From positions 62,001-126,000 of the forward strand of contig NZ_JPUG01000052.1 in assembly GCF_000739015.1 (NCBI RefSeq): 64,000 nucleotides of DNA, written 5' to 3'. This document shows, in pieces, positions 12,160-20,257 of the stretch. Position numbers and translations under genes: made by a program. The notes below the pieces were generated by a model that was not told the DNA's origin, did no database searches, and worked only from the letters and a program-made list of their open reading frames with translations. Origin of the DNA: Microvirga sp. BSC39 (GTDB lineage: Bacteria > Pseudomonadota > Alphaproteobacteria > Rhizobiales > Beijerinckiaceae). Positions within the stretch are counted from its first letter, which is position 1; the number at the start of each line of letters is the position of its first letter.

Positions 12160-12957
12160 ATGCTTCCTGTTTCCGTCTTCATCATCGCCAAGAATGAAGC
12201 AGATCGGATCGGCGCGACCATCCGCGCCATCCGTGGGCTGACGGACGATTTGGTGGTCGTCGATTCGGGCTCGACCGATGGAACGCAAGCGGTGGCTGAG
12301 GAACTCGGCGCCCGCGTCATCTACAATCCCTGGCCAGGCTATGGCCTTCAAAAGCGCTTCGCCGAGGATCAGTGCCGGCACGAGTGGCTCCTGAACCTGG
12401 ATGCGGACGAAGAGGTGTCACCGGAGCTCCTGGCCGAAATCCGCGCCCTGTTCGCCCATGGGGAGCCACCCTGTCAGGCCTACGGGATCCGCATTGTGGA
12501 GACCTTCCCGGGAGAGGCGGCTCCGCATCCTTTGGCCTATCGCGTCGCGCCGGTCCGGCTCTACCGCCGGGACGCCGGCCGGTATTCCTCCTCGCTCGTG
12601 CACGACCGGGTCGACCTGAACCCAGGCACGAAGACCGGCAAGCTGAAGGGCCTCGTGCACCACCGGTCCGTGCGCTCCTTCGGGGATCAGCTGGCCAAGC
12701 TCAACAGCTATACCGATCAGCAGGCCGTCGACCTCGAGAAGAGGGGCATCTCGATCCCGACCTGGCGGGTTTATTTCGAGTTCCCGGCCGCCTTCGTGAA
12801 GGCCTATTTCGGGCGGCTGCATGTTCTGCGCGGCACCTACGGCTTCCTGATCGCCATGAACTACGCCACCTGGCGTCACCTGCGCCTGGCGAAGCATTAC
12901 GAGCGCAAGCGCATGAACGCACTGGCCAAAGCCAATTCCAGGACTGAGCGGGCCTGA
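12160..12957 (+). CDS. Family 2 glycosyltransferase (LPS-core type)
   Basis: A 265-residue GT-A glycosyltransferase. It opens with the nucleotide-sugar binding strand VSVFIIAKNEADRI, then VVVDSGSTDGT (residues 33-43) and the metal-binding DAD at 81-83 in LLNLDADEE. The C-terminal half with a VHHRSVRSFGDQLAKLNSYTDQ-like region resembles LpsE/WaaE-type sugar transferases that act on the lipopolysaccharide core. The acceptor cannot be deduced, and no LPS cluster surrounds it. Confidence 0.85.
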   Translation: MLPVSVFIIAKNEADRIGATIRAIRGLTDDLVVVDSGSTDGTQAVAEELGARVIYNPWPGYGLQKRFAEDQCRHEWLLNLDADEEVSPELLAEIRALFAHGEPPCQAYGIRIVETFPGEAAPHPLAYRVAPVRLYRRDAGRYSSSLVHDRVDLNPGTKTGKLKGLVHHRSVRSFGDQLAKLNSYTDQQAVDLEKRGISIPTWRVYFEFPAAFVKAYFGRLHVLRGTYGFLIAMNYATWRHLRLAKHYERKRMNALAKANSRTERA

Positions 12958-12970
12958 GGCCGCTGCGCCT

Positions 12971-13324
12971 TCAAAGGGCTGCGGTGATCTGAATCTCAAG
13001 CTTGTAATCGGGATCCGCCAGCCGGGATTGGACACAGACCCGGGCGGGGGCCTGTCCTGGAACGATCCAGGTATCCCACACGGCATTCATCTCGTCGTAG
13101 AACGCGATATCGGCGAGCCAGATGGTCACCTGCAGCAGCTTTGACCTGTCGCTGCCGACCTCGGCGAGCGACTGCTCGATCTGCCCGAGAATGTCCCGGG
13201 TCTGCTCCGCAACGGACCCGTCGAGCGTCGTCTCGGGAACATAGCCCGAGAAGTAAGCCGTGTCGCCGAGGATCACGAGATCGCTGTACCGCGCAGCGAC
13301 GCCGACGCGCCGAATGTCCGTCAT
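12971..13324 (-). CDS. RidA-family (YjgF) deaminase-like protein
   Basis: A 117-residue protein with the RidA plan: an early FSGYVPE strand, a central helix (EQTRDILGQIEQSLAEVGSD), VTIWLADI, and PARVCVQSRLADPDYKLEI at the end. RidA hydrolyses reactive imine/enamine intermediates made by PLP enzymes. The conserved Arg in the PARVCVQ segment is present. It is convergent with the glycosyltransferase gene, and a GGGGTAAG site lies upstream of the ATG. Confidence 0.88.
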   Translation of the reverse strand: MTDIRRVGVAARYSDLVILGDTAYFSGYVPETTLDGSVAEQTRDILGQIEQSLAEVGSDRSKLLQVTIWLADIAFYDEMNAVWDTWIVPGQAPARVCVQSRLADPDYKLEIQITAAL

Positions 13325-13458
13325 AATCTTACCCCGCTCGTACGTTGCGTATCCCCCGCCGGGTTAGCACAGGTCATCACCTTCGGGGAGCCGAGGCCCA
13401 AGACAAGCTCGACAATTGCTGCTAGGAGGGCTGGACCTGCTCTCACTCCGAGGAACCG

Positions 13459-13881
13459 ATGCTCACCCGGACCCTGCCCCTGGTTCTCGCTGCGGCCCTG
13501 GCCGTATCCGTCGCAGGCTGCGCCCGCGGGACGGCTCCCGGGTCGCTCTCGTACTACGTGGCGACACCTGCTGCCAAAGTCGAGACGAGATGCGGTGGCG
13601 GATATCAGGTCTTCCAGAGACCCGGAGAGCCAACGATTCTGGTGGCTGCCTATGGGGTGTCCGAGGCCGTCCAAACCCTCTGCGAGCAGCGCCGCGGGAT
13701 CGTGCCGGTGCGGGCGTATACGGGCGTCAGGCATGAGGAAGCTGCAGTCGAGTACATCGCCATGATGCCGCATCTGAAGGGCTGCACGGTCGTGAGCGGA
13801 ATCGAGCACACCCGCCTGCATTCGGAATTCGTTCTCGCTTGTCCGGGTGTGGCGACGGGCGTCGTGAGCGTGAAGGGCTAA
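13459..13881 (+). CDS. Hypothetical lipoprotein
   Basis: A 140-residue protein with a clear lipoprotein signal: a hydrophobic stretch (LPLVLAAALAVSV) ending in the lipobox VAGC, so the mature protein should start at Cys21. The mature part has four more cysteines that might pair in the periplasm. I do not recognise a domain. A GAGGAA ribosome-binding site supports the start. It stands alone between a minus-strand ridA gene and tRNA-Ser. Confidence 0.7.
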   Translation: MLTRTLPLVLAAALAVSVAGCARGTAPGSLSYYVATPAAKVETRCGGGYQVFQRPGEPTILVAAYGVSEAVQTLCEQRRGIVPVRAYTGVRHEEAAVEYIAMMPHLKGCTVVSGIEHTRLHSEFVLACPGVATGVVSVKG

Positions 13882-13971
13882 ACTCCCCCGGCCGGGCGGT
13901 TCCCGGAACAGCGCCTTCAGGCGTGGCTCGGATTCGCGCTTGGAGGGAAAGTCGAGAACTGACGAAGGGAA

Positions 13972-14062
13972 TGGCGGAGACGGAGGGATTCGAACCCTCG
14001 ATACCCTTTTGGGGTATGCTCATTTAGCAAACGAGTGCCTTCAGCCGCTCGGCCACGTCTCC
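13972..14062 (-). tRNA. tRNA-Ser (anticodon GCT)
   Basis: On the minus strand the 5' end GGAGACG (14062-14056) pairs with CGTCTCC (13982-13976), followed by discriminator G and an encoded CCA (13974-13972). The anticodon loop TTGCTAA carries GCT at 14028-14026. A long variable arm (ATACCC pairing with GGGTAT) confirms a class II serine tRNA. The T-arm contains GGTTCGAATCC. It reads AGC and AGU codons. No integrase or att duplication is visible next to it. Confidence 0.97.
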
Positions 14063-14172
14063 AGGCGAAAAGGCAGGATCGGGATCCCGCTTCGCAGGTG
14101 GCGCAATAGACGCGAACAGGGTCCTTTCGTCAAGGTCCAAATTCTCCAGCCGCAATGGTTGCGGCATGGCCG

Positions 14173-14481
14173 TCAGGAGGCCGAAGCAGCCTCTACCATG
14201 GCATGAAGATCCCTGATCTCTTCAAAGCCCCGGATGGCAGGTCCTGAATGTCTCACGATGACGGCACTCAGCTGCCTGAACTTGTCGTCAGCCCATCCCT
14301 CCACAACCAGCGCAACCGCTTCCCGAAGAGGCAGGGTCGCGATCTTGCGGGCCATGGTCTGGCCGACAGGACCCTCAAAGGGGCGATTGAGCGCAAGGAG
14401 ATCGACCATCTCGTCGAGATCGTAGGCTGCAATCACAATCCTCTCCAGTGAACGATCGGGACAATCTTGGCTATTGGGCAT
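14173..14481 (-). CDS. Hypothetical protein
   Basis: A 102-residue open frame with protein-like composition: an amphipathic start (RSLERIVIAAYDLDEMVDLL) and a helical middle. There is no recognised domain, signal peptide or membrane segment. The ATG at 14481 lacks a clear ribosome-binding site, so the start may be wrong or the gene may be spurious. It lies beside the tRNA-Ser gene. Confidence 0.45.
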   Translation of the reverse strand: MPNSQDCPDRSLERIVIAAYDLDEMVDLLALNRPFEGPVGQTMARKIATLPLREAVALVVEGWADDKFRQLSAVIVRHSGPAIRGFEEIRDLHAMVEAASAS

Positions 14482-14599
14482 TCAATTGTGGCAACTGAAT
14501 GCCCAGGCTTGCGGCAGGCTGGCGTGGGTCAGAAGGCCTGGACCTTAATCTTCCTTTATCCCCAGGGTTGATGCCGTGACGGGGCAGGGATGCTTCGGG

Positions 14600-14833
14600 T
14601 CAGTTCAAACTCGCCCTTTGTTCGTTCTTGTCTGGGAGCGGGGTGGCCGCTTCCGCTTCGTCCGGGATGATGAGGACCGAAACGGCATGACCGCTGGAAG
14701 CGAGACTGTCGGCGGCATCGAACGCGGAGCGCTCCGCGTCCTGCCGCGTTGCGAACGCCGTCTGCTTTCGGTCCGCGTAGGTGACCAGCCACTCGCCTTG
14801 GAACTTGAAGACGACAAACCGATCCGTATGCAT
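14600..14833 (-). CDS. Small DUF2188-like hypothetical protein
   Basis: A 77-residue protein from the ATG at 14833, which has a strong GGGAGAAG site 5 bases upstream; a start at 14848 would add five residues. The pattern of a hydrophobic strand, W-L-V-T-Y, an aromatic-Ala-Thr turn, then a helix of the form QDAERSAFDAADSLA resembles the short DUF2188 fold, which has no known function. The C-terminal tail is charged and probably disordered. Confidence 0.6.
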   Translation of the reverse strand: MHTDRFVVFKFQGEWLVTYADRKQTAFATRQDAERSAFDAADSLASSGHAVSVLIIPDEAEAATPLPDKNEQRASLN

Positions 14834-15074
14834 CAGCTTCTCCCTCACTTCGCCGAATGACGAAGCTGGGAAAGCCTATCCGATTGTGCGTCGCCCGGGA
14901 GGAAACGATGGGGGTAGCGGCAGGGACAAAAGGATAGAGTTTCGCGAGTCCCAAGCGGCCACAGCTCAAGAAGGATAATCCGTCCGCTGCTGGCGGGGCT
15001 ATCGGGGGCCATGCGCTCCGGATCTGGTCCGGGGCACATGGCCTGCACACAGCGAAACCTGTGCCGCAGTTCGA

Positions 15075-15578
15075 TCAGAATTCCTGTTCGTTCGGAACGC
15101 GCCCGTTGGGCGTGTACTGATCCACCGCCCGAGGGAGTTCCCTCGACAGACGGGACAGAAGCTCCTCACGGGAAAGACCGGTCTGCTGAGTCAGCGTCGC
15201 GAGCACGTCGGGGTCGATCGCGCGCTCCAGCTGGTCCGGTGCCACGTCCTTGTTGGGTCCGGTGCCCACCCATGAATCGACCGTGTCTCCATGGCCGTTC
15301 TGGCGGAAGCTGTTGATCAATTCACCCAGGCCGCCACTCACCAGGCCCCCGGGGCTCGCATTTCCTCCCAGGCCGCCCAGAAGCCCGCCCAGGCCACCAC
15401 CGCCCAGAAGCCCGCCAAGGCCGCCCATTCCGCCCGGCTGCTGGCCGGCTCCCCCGGGCAAACCGGTCCGGTTGCCTGAGGTGCCACCGAGCATCTCGGC
15501 GAGTTTGTCCCGGTTCTGAAATCCGGCAACGGCCAGAAGGCCCAGAAGTGCTGTCATGGATGGAAAGCCGCGGCTCAT
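15075..15578 (-). CDS. YidB-like (DUF937) glycine-rich protein
   Basis: A 167-residue protein with a short hydrophobic N-terminus, a long Gly/Leu repeat region (about residues 40-75, runs of GLGG and LLGG) and a C-terminal YidB/DUF937 domain (about 78-155). That domain contains [20 protein letters not shown] and [19 protein letters not shown]. YidB proteins have no settled function. The ATG at 15578 is chosen because a GGAGG-type site (cacggaggaata) lies directly upstream. The larger frame to 16967 is antisense to the oxidase gene and not coding. Confidence 0.85.
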   Translation of the reverse strand: MSRGFPSMTALLGLLAVAGFQNRDKLAEMLGGTSGNRTGLPGGAGQQPGGMGGLGGLLGGGGLGGLLGGLGGNASPGGLVSGGLGELINSFRQNGHGDTVDSWVGTGPNKDVAPDQLERAIDPDVLATLTQQTGLSREELLSRLSRELPRAVDQYTPNGRVPNEQEF

Positions 15579-15779
15579 GTTATTCCTCCGTGTTGAACGG
15601 ACAGGGAATCGTACCCGCATCGAAAGGGTTCCCTTCCTCGGGCGGCCTTTTCTCCCCGGTTTATGCTGGGCAATGGAGCGAATACCGTTTGGCAGGGAAG
15701 CAGAAGGCTTTACGCTGGCCAGCCGAATGCGGGTGCGTGATGCCGGCAATCCTGCGCGAGGGGCCGTGAAGGGAATACG

Positions 15780-16934
15780 ATGACGACGTACGATGTGGCG
15801 GTGATCGGGCTTGGGGCGATGGGCAGCGCCGCTCTGTTCAATCTGGCCCGCATAGGGCAACGGGCTATCGGCATCGAGCAGTTCGAGCCGGGCCATGACA
15901 GGGGATCGTCGCACGGCGAGAGCAGAATCATCCGCCTGTCCTATTTCGAGCATCCTTCGTACGTGCCTCTCGTGCGCCGGGCCCTGGAGAAGTGGCGCGA
16001 ACTGGAGGAACTCTCCGGCGAGACGATCCTGACCGTGACGGGCGTTCTCGAAGCGGGCTATCCGGGGTCGCCCATCGTGAGCGGCTCCCTCGACGCCTCC
16101 CGGCAGCACGGCCTGACCCACGATGTGCTGAGCGCAGCCGATATCACCCGGCGTTTTCGAGGCTTCAAGGTTCCGCCCCACTGGACCGGCCTGTTCCAGC
16201 CCGAGGGCGGATTCCTGCGGCCGGAGCTGGCCATCCGGTCGTTCCTGCAACAGGCGGAGCGTCATGGGGCGGAGACGCGCGTGAACACGCGTGTTGTGGC
16301 CATCGAGCCCTTCGGGGCGGGGATCCGGGTGCGGACGGACACGGAGGTGATCGAAGCCGGATCGGTCATCGTCGCGACCGGCGCGTGGATCGGCGACTTC
16401 GCGCCCGCGCTGAAGCCCCATCTCAAGATCACCCGTCAGGTGCTTGGCTGGTTCTCGCCGCTCGAGCCCTCGCACTTCACGCCGGATCGCTGTCCGGTCT
16501 TCCTGCTCGAATCCGAGAACGACGCCTGCTACGGCTTTCCGGATTTCGCCGGCACCGGCGTCAAGACAGCCTCTCACCGGGAGGGGGCGGTCCTGCCGAC
16601 GGCAGAGGACTTGGCGCAGGATGGCGGCCCTGCCGACGAGGCGCAGATCCGGCGGATGCTGGAGCTGGCCATGCCGGATGCGAACGGACCCCTCCGGCAG
16701 ATGCGGGCCTGCATGTACACCCGCACGCCGGACGAGGACTTCGTGATCGATCTCTCGCCGGTCGACCCGCGGATCGTCCTCGCGTCGCCGTGTTCCGGGC
16801 ACGGCTTCAAGTTCGCCAGCGTCATCGGCGAGGTGCTGGCCGATCTTGCTCTGGGGAAGGCGTCGACAAGCGACATCTCTCGTTTTCAGATCCGCCGGCT
16901 CGGGGCACAATTGCATCAAGCCGCCAACGCATAG
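15780..16934 (+). CDS. solA: Monomeric sarcosine oxidase / N-methyltryptophan oxidase-family flavoenzyme
   Basis: A 384-residue FAD enzyme that oxidatively demethylates or deaminates an N-methyl or secondary amino acid. The FAD dinucleotide motif GLGAMGS lies at residues 10-16, followed by an acidic Glu33 at the second strand end. The family motif [13 protein letters not shown] holds Cys311, equivalent to the cysteine that covalently binds FAD in sarcosine oxidase. [12 protein letters not shown] near the end closes the FAD site. The exact substrate is not determined by sequence. A LivK-type binding protein begins 31 bases downstream, suggesting a shared transcript for uptake plus oxidation. 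Confidence 0.85.
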   Translation: MTTYDVAVIGLGAMGSAALFNLARIGQRAIGIEQFEPGHDRGSSHGESRIIRLSYFEHPSYVPLVRRALEKWRELEELSGETILTVTGVLEAGYPGSPIVSGSLDASRQHGLTHDVLSAADITRRFRGFKVPPHWTGLFQPEGGFLRPELAIRSFLQQAERHGAETRVNTRVVAIEPFGAGIRVRTDTEVIEAGSVIVATGAWIGDFAPALKPHLKITRQVLGWFSPLEPSHFTPDRCPVFLLESENDACYGFPDFAGTGVKTASHREGAVLPTAEDLAQDGGPADEAQIRRMLELAMPDANGPLRQMRACMYTRTPDEDFVIDLSPVDPRIVLASPCSGHGFKFASVIGEVLADLALGKASTSDISRFQIRRLGAQLHQAANA

Positions 16935-16965
16935 AAACAAAACAATCGAACACGGAGGCACGCCC

Positions 16966-18084
16966 ATGAAGAGAGAATACGCCTATCAGCTGTCTGCCCT
17001 GGCCTTGCTGGTCAGCACCGGATTCGCGAGCGCCGCCGAGATCACCATCGCGGTGGCAGGCCCGATGACGGGACCGGTGGCCAGCATCGGCGAGCAGCTC
17101 AAGAACGGCGCCGAATTGGCCGCGCAGGCCATCAACAAGAATGGCGGCGTGAACGGCAACACGATCAAGATCGTCGTGCATGACGATGCCTGCGATCCCA
17201 AGCAAGCCGTGGCGATTGCCAACCGCATCGTCTCCGACGGGGTCAAGTTCGTCGACGGTCATGCCTGCTCCGGCTCTTCGATTCCGGGCTCCGAGGTTTA
17301 TGCCGAGGCCGACGTGCTGATGATGAGCCCGGCCTCCAGCAACCCCGCCATGACCGACAAGGCGGCGGAGCAGGGTTGGACGACGATCATGCGTCTCTAC
17401 GGGCGTGACGACGCACAGGGTCGTTTCATCGGGCCGTGGATCAAGCAGAACTTCGGCGCGAAGAAGATCGCGATCCTTCACGACAAGAGCGCGTACGGCA
17501 AAGGGCTCGCGGATGTGGTGAGGGCCTCGCTGAACGGCGCCGGCGTCAAGGAGGTTCTGTATGAGGGCCTCAATGCCGGCGAGAAGGACTACACGGCGGT
17601 TGTCAACCGCCTCAAGAGCCAGGGCGTCGAGTTCCTGTATTTCGGAGGCTACCACACCGAAGCCGGCCTCATCATGCGCCAGGCCGCCGACCAGAACTAC
17701 AAGTTCCAGCTCATGATGGGCGACAGCCTCGCGACGCCGGAATTCGCCTCCGTGGCGGGGCCCGCGGCTGAGGGTACCCTGTTCACCTTCCCGCCCGATG
17801 CCCGCGGCAGCGAGACGGCCAAGGAAGCGCTGGCGCAGTTCAAGCAGATCGGCTTCGAGCCCGAGGGCTTCACCCTGTTTTCCTACGCGACCGTTCAGAC
17901 GATTGCCGAGGGAATCAAGAGGGCCGGCAGTGCGGATCCGAAGGCCGTGGCCAAGACCCTGCGCAGCACCACCGTCGACACGGTGATCGGTCCCGTGACC
18001 TTCGACCAGAAGGGCGACATCAAGGACCCGAAATACGACATCAATGTCTGGAAGGGCGGAGCCTACAGCAAGCTGGCCCAATAG
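16966..18084 (+). CDS. LivK-type branched-chain amino acid ABC substrate-binding protein
   Basis: A 372-residue periplasmic protein with a Sec signal (cleavage after GFASA near residue 24) and a mature start [18 protein letters not shown], typical of the type 1 periplasmic fold Leu/Ile/Val-binding family. [10 protein letters not shown] and the Tyr-rich [16 protein letters not shown] region are ligand-pocket segments of that family. The ATG at 16966 follows a GGAGG site. No LivHMGF permease or ATPase gene is nearby. Linkage to the flavin oxidase suggests an N-methylated or other modified amino acid as ligand, which is inference. A hairpin terminator follows. Confidence 0.9.
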   Translation: MKREYAYQLSALALLVSTGFASAAEITIAVAGPMTGPVASIGEQLKNGAELAAQAINKNGGVNGNTIKIVVHDDACDPKQAVAIANRIVSDGVKFVDGHACSGSSIPGSEVYAEADVLMMSPASSNPAMTDKAAEQGWTTIMRLYGRDDAQGRFIGPWIKQNFGAKKIAILHDKSAYGKGLADVVRASLNGAGVKEVLYEGLNAGEKDYTAVVNRLKSQGVEFLYFGGYHTEAGLIMRQAADQNYKFQLMMGDSLATPEFASVAGPAAEGTLFTFPPDARGSETAKEALAQFKQIGFEPEGFTLFSYATVQTIAEGIKRAGSADPKAVAKTLRSTTVDTVIGPVTFDQKGDIKDPKYDINVWKGGAYSKLAQ

Positions 18085-18107
18085 GGATTTGCCTGTTCGA
18101 CCGGCGA

Positions 18108-18134
18108 GGGCGGCTCTTTCCGGAGCCGCCCTTT
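18108..18134 (+). terminator. Intrinsic terminator after the LivK-type gene
   Basis: A perfect 9-bp G+C-rich stem (GGGCGGCTC at 18108-18116 with its complement at 18123-18131) with a 6-base loop is followed by TTTGTCGTT. It sits 23 bases past the stop and between convergent genes. Confidence 0.75.
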
Positions 18135-18139
18135 GTCGT

Positions 18140-18571
18140 TCAGTCGTGCGCCACCGCCTCATCCGTCGCGGACGGCATGAGGTGTTCGATGGAGACCCAC
18201 TCCGTGCAGGCCCGGAGGATAGGCGCGAGATAGGCGCGGTTGCCCTTGATCTCGACCACGCGGCAGGGATAGGCCCTGCGGTCTCCCGGGGGACGGTAGA
18301 TCACGGTCGCTCCCGGTCGGATGTCATCATTGGCGAGGGAAACCGGGGCGCTGATCGTCGAGAGGGCCGCAGGCTTTTCGTTGTCCTGTGACAGGTTCGC
18401 CTGCCGGGCAGCCCGGTGGCGTTCCAGGGCTTCGATGGCCACCCTGGCGCGGTCGCGATAGCGATCGCAGACCACTCTCATCAGGGTTCCTCTCTCCCGC
18501 CCCGGATACCAAGTCACGCCACCGATCTTGGCCAGTTCTTCCGCAACGACCTCAATCTCTTCCTCTGTCAT
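18140..18571 (-). CDS. Hypothetical protein
   Basis: A 143-residue soluble protein with no recognised domain. The N-terminal half is charged and helical (MTEEEIEVVAEELAKIGG, then an Arg-rich RDRARVAIEALERHRAARQ helix). The C-terminal half looks like a small beta barrel, with PGATVIYRPPGDRRAYPCRVVEIKGNRAYLAPI resembling SH3- or KOW-like strands. The start lacks a strong ribosome-binding site. It faces the LivK gene convergently. Confidence 0.6.
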   Translation of the reverse strand: MTEEEIEVVAEELAKIGGVTWYPGRERGTLMRVVCDRYRDRARVAIEALERHRAARQANLSQDNEKPAALSTISAPVSLANDDIRPGATVIYRPPGDRRAYPCRVVEIKGNRAYLAPILRACTEWVSIEHLMPSATDEAVAHD

Positions 18572-18734
18572 TGGCTACAATCCCGCGTGAGCATGTGTGA
18601 TGTGCTCAGGTCTTGTGACCGCACCCGTGTGACCTGTTCATCGAGTGCGTTAGCCCCCAGGAGAATTCTTTTGTTATTCAAGTCCGGTGCCTGGCGTCAG
18701 ATTCACCGAACGGAGTCGCGTTGGCGTGATCGGA

Positions 18735-19019
18735 TCAGGCTCTCAATTCCATCATGCGCTTCTGCAGGATGGTGAGTTGTTGAATATAAGGCTCGCGGCG
18801 TTCGCGATGTCGGTTTTTGAGCTTCTCGAGGGCACGGATCCGGATGGTGGTGTCAGGTGAGGTGTTGCTGAGCTTCTCGCGCTCCTTCTCGTAGTTGAAA
18901 TCGAGATCGGCCAGGGTCGCTAGGAGAGACTGCAGCAAGGGTTGAAACGCGGGAGAGTAAATTCTCGGATGATGTGCCCCGTTATTGGGTTCATCTTCCT
19001 GAAACTTAGTATCATCCAT
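18735..19019 (-). CDS. Hypothetical coiled-coil protein
   Basis: A 94-residue protein with an acidic N-terminus and a long helical, heptad-like region of high charge (NYEKEREKLSNT, then RALEKLKNRHRERREPYIQQL). A good GAGGAAG ribosome-binding site precedes the ATG. No domain is recognised. It lies between a Crp/Fnr regulator and another orphan gene on the same strand. Confidence 0.65.
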   Translation of the reverse strand: MDDTKFQEDEPNNGAHHPRIYSPAFQPLLQSLLATLADLDFNYEKEREKLSNTSPDTTIRIRALEKLKNRHRERREPYIQQLTILQKRMMELRA

Positions 19020-19172
19020 CGTCTTCCTCGTATTAACTTTGCGTCAATAGAGTCTGAAGGTACTAAGTCAGAGTTACCTCGTCTGTTGGGAACCCGACAC
19101 AAGATTCGAAGAAATCGATTTCATGCGGAAACTTATGTGTCCTCCCGCACATGACTGGGCCGTCTGATCTCT

Positions 19173-19904
19173 TCAATCGCATCTGAGCGCGCCCGGCAGG
19201 AGCCTGTTGAAGCTGTCGCATATGGCGCGGTAGCACTCGCAGGCTGTCGCCTCCAGGCCTTCCCGGTTGGTGACTCTGATCGTGCCTCTTCCCTGAACGA
19301 TAAGGCCGGCTTTCTGAAGAATGCTCGTGACGCTGCTGACTGTGGAGCGCTGAACGCCCAGCATCTCGGCCAGCATTTCGTGGGTCAGAGGGACTTCATC
19401 CCGATCAGTGCGATCACGGGTTGTCAGAATGGAGCGGCAGCATCGGGCTTCGACACTGTGAACGGCATTGCAGGCAACGGTCTGCAGCGTCTGGGCCAGG
19501 AATGCCTCGGTGAAGCGGAACATGGCGTGCCGCAGTTTCGGCCGCATTGCCACGCCCTCGTTCAGCCATTCCAGCGCAACGCGTGACGCTGTCCCTGGGA
19601 CCTGGGTGATGTAGCGGCCAAACGATTGGCGGGTGACGAGCGCACTGACAAACCCAAGGGCGCCTTCCCGGCCGAAGACGGCCATCTCGACGGACCCGCC
19701 GCTTCGAAGGACCGTCAGGAGTGAGACGATTGCGTCATGTGGAAAGTAGGTGTGCCTGATGGGCTCCCCCATTTCAAAGAGAACCTTGCCGCGCGGCAGA
19801 TCTACGATTTCCAGGTGAGGCTCAAGCCAAGAAAAATCTTCTGGCTCCAAAGCGGCAAGGAGCCGGTTTCTTCGGTGAATGGCAGCCTTTGAACCATTCT
19901 TCAT
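19173..19904 (-). CDS. Crp/Fnr-family transcriptional regulator
   Basis: A 243-residue regulator from the ATG at 19904 (an in-frame start at 19976 adds 24 residues). A cyclic-nucleotide-binding-type beta barrel covers about residues 15-135, including LPRGKVLFEMGEPIRHTYFPHDAIVSLL. The winged HTH follows, with VPLTHEMLAEMLGVQRSTVSSVTSILQKAGLI as the recognition region. The FNR cluster cysteines at the N-terminus are absent, so it is not an FNR-type oxygen sensor; the ligand is unknown. It is divergent from the amidase gene. Confidence 0.88.
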   Translation of the reverse strand: MKNGSKAAIHRRNRLLAALEPEDFSWLEPHLEIVDLPRGKVLFEMGEPIRHTYFPHDAIVSLLTVLRSGGSVEMAVFGREGALGFVSALVTRQSFGRYITQVPGTASRVALEWLNEGVAMRPKLRHAMFRFTEAFLAQTLQTVACNAVHSVEARCCRSILTTRDRTDRDEVPLTHEMLAEMLGVQRSTVSSVTSILQKAGLIVQGRGTIRVTNREGLEATACECYRAICDSFNRLLPGALRCD

Positions 19905-20257
19905 GGCAAGGTGTCGCCGGGGTTGGCCTGACTTCCGGGGGACGACAGGCATCTCTGCAGGATTATAATAACACAACTGCTGGATGAGTTATTGCTTCTC
20001 GCGCCTATGAACAGGCAAATGGGCCTATTATCTTGTCACCTCTCGAAAACGTTACCTTGACGATGGCTCTGACCACTCCTCCGGAGACAAGCAGAAGCGG
20101 CCGAGCTTTGTGCCCTCAGGGCGAAGGGAATACCCCTTAAGAGTGCGAAGGGGCGGTTCGCATTGGTCCCTGCCGTGCGTGCCCCTGCACCTGGTTCATG
20201 GGGCCATGCGTCGAGATGCGGTAAAACCGGTTTACCGGCCGCAAGGATCGCTTCAGC
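19905..20257. other. Intergenic region between crp/fnr-type and amidase genes
   Basis: About 350 bases separate the two divergent genes. It holds an AT-rich segment near 19965-20040 (likely minus-strand promoter region) and the palindrome described at 20219-20237. A plus-strand frame crosses it but overlaps the amidase gene and has no protein-like features. I see no RNA gene. Confidence 0.5.
20219..20237. promoter_or_regulatory. Operator-like palindrome upstream of the amidase gene
   Basis: Perfect 7-bp arms CGGTAAA (20219-20225) and TTTACCG (20231-20237) with a 5-base spacer lie 21 bases before the amidase ATG. The size and position fit a dimeric repressor site, but no regulator is identified for it. 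Confidence 0.3.

Noticed and set aside
13972..14062. tRNA-Ser gene as an integration site of a genomic island
   Set aside because: No integrase, no direct repeat of the tRNA 3' end, and no composition break beside it were seen.
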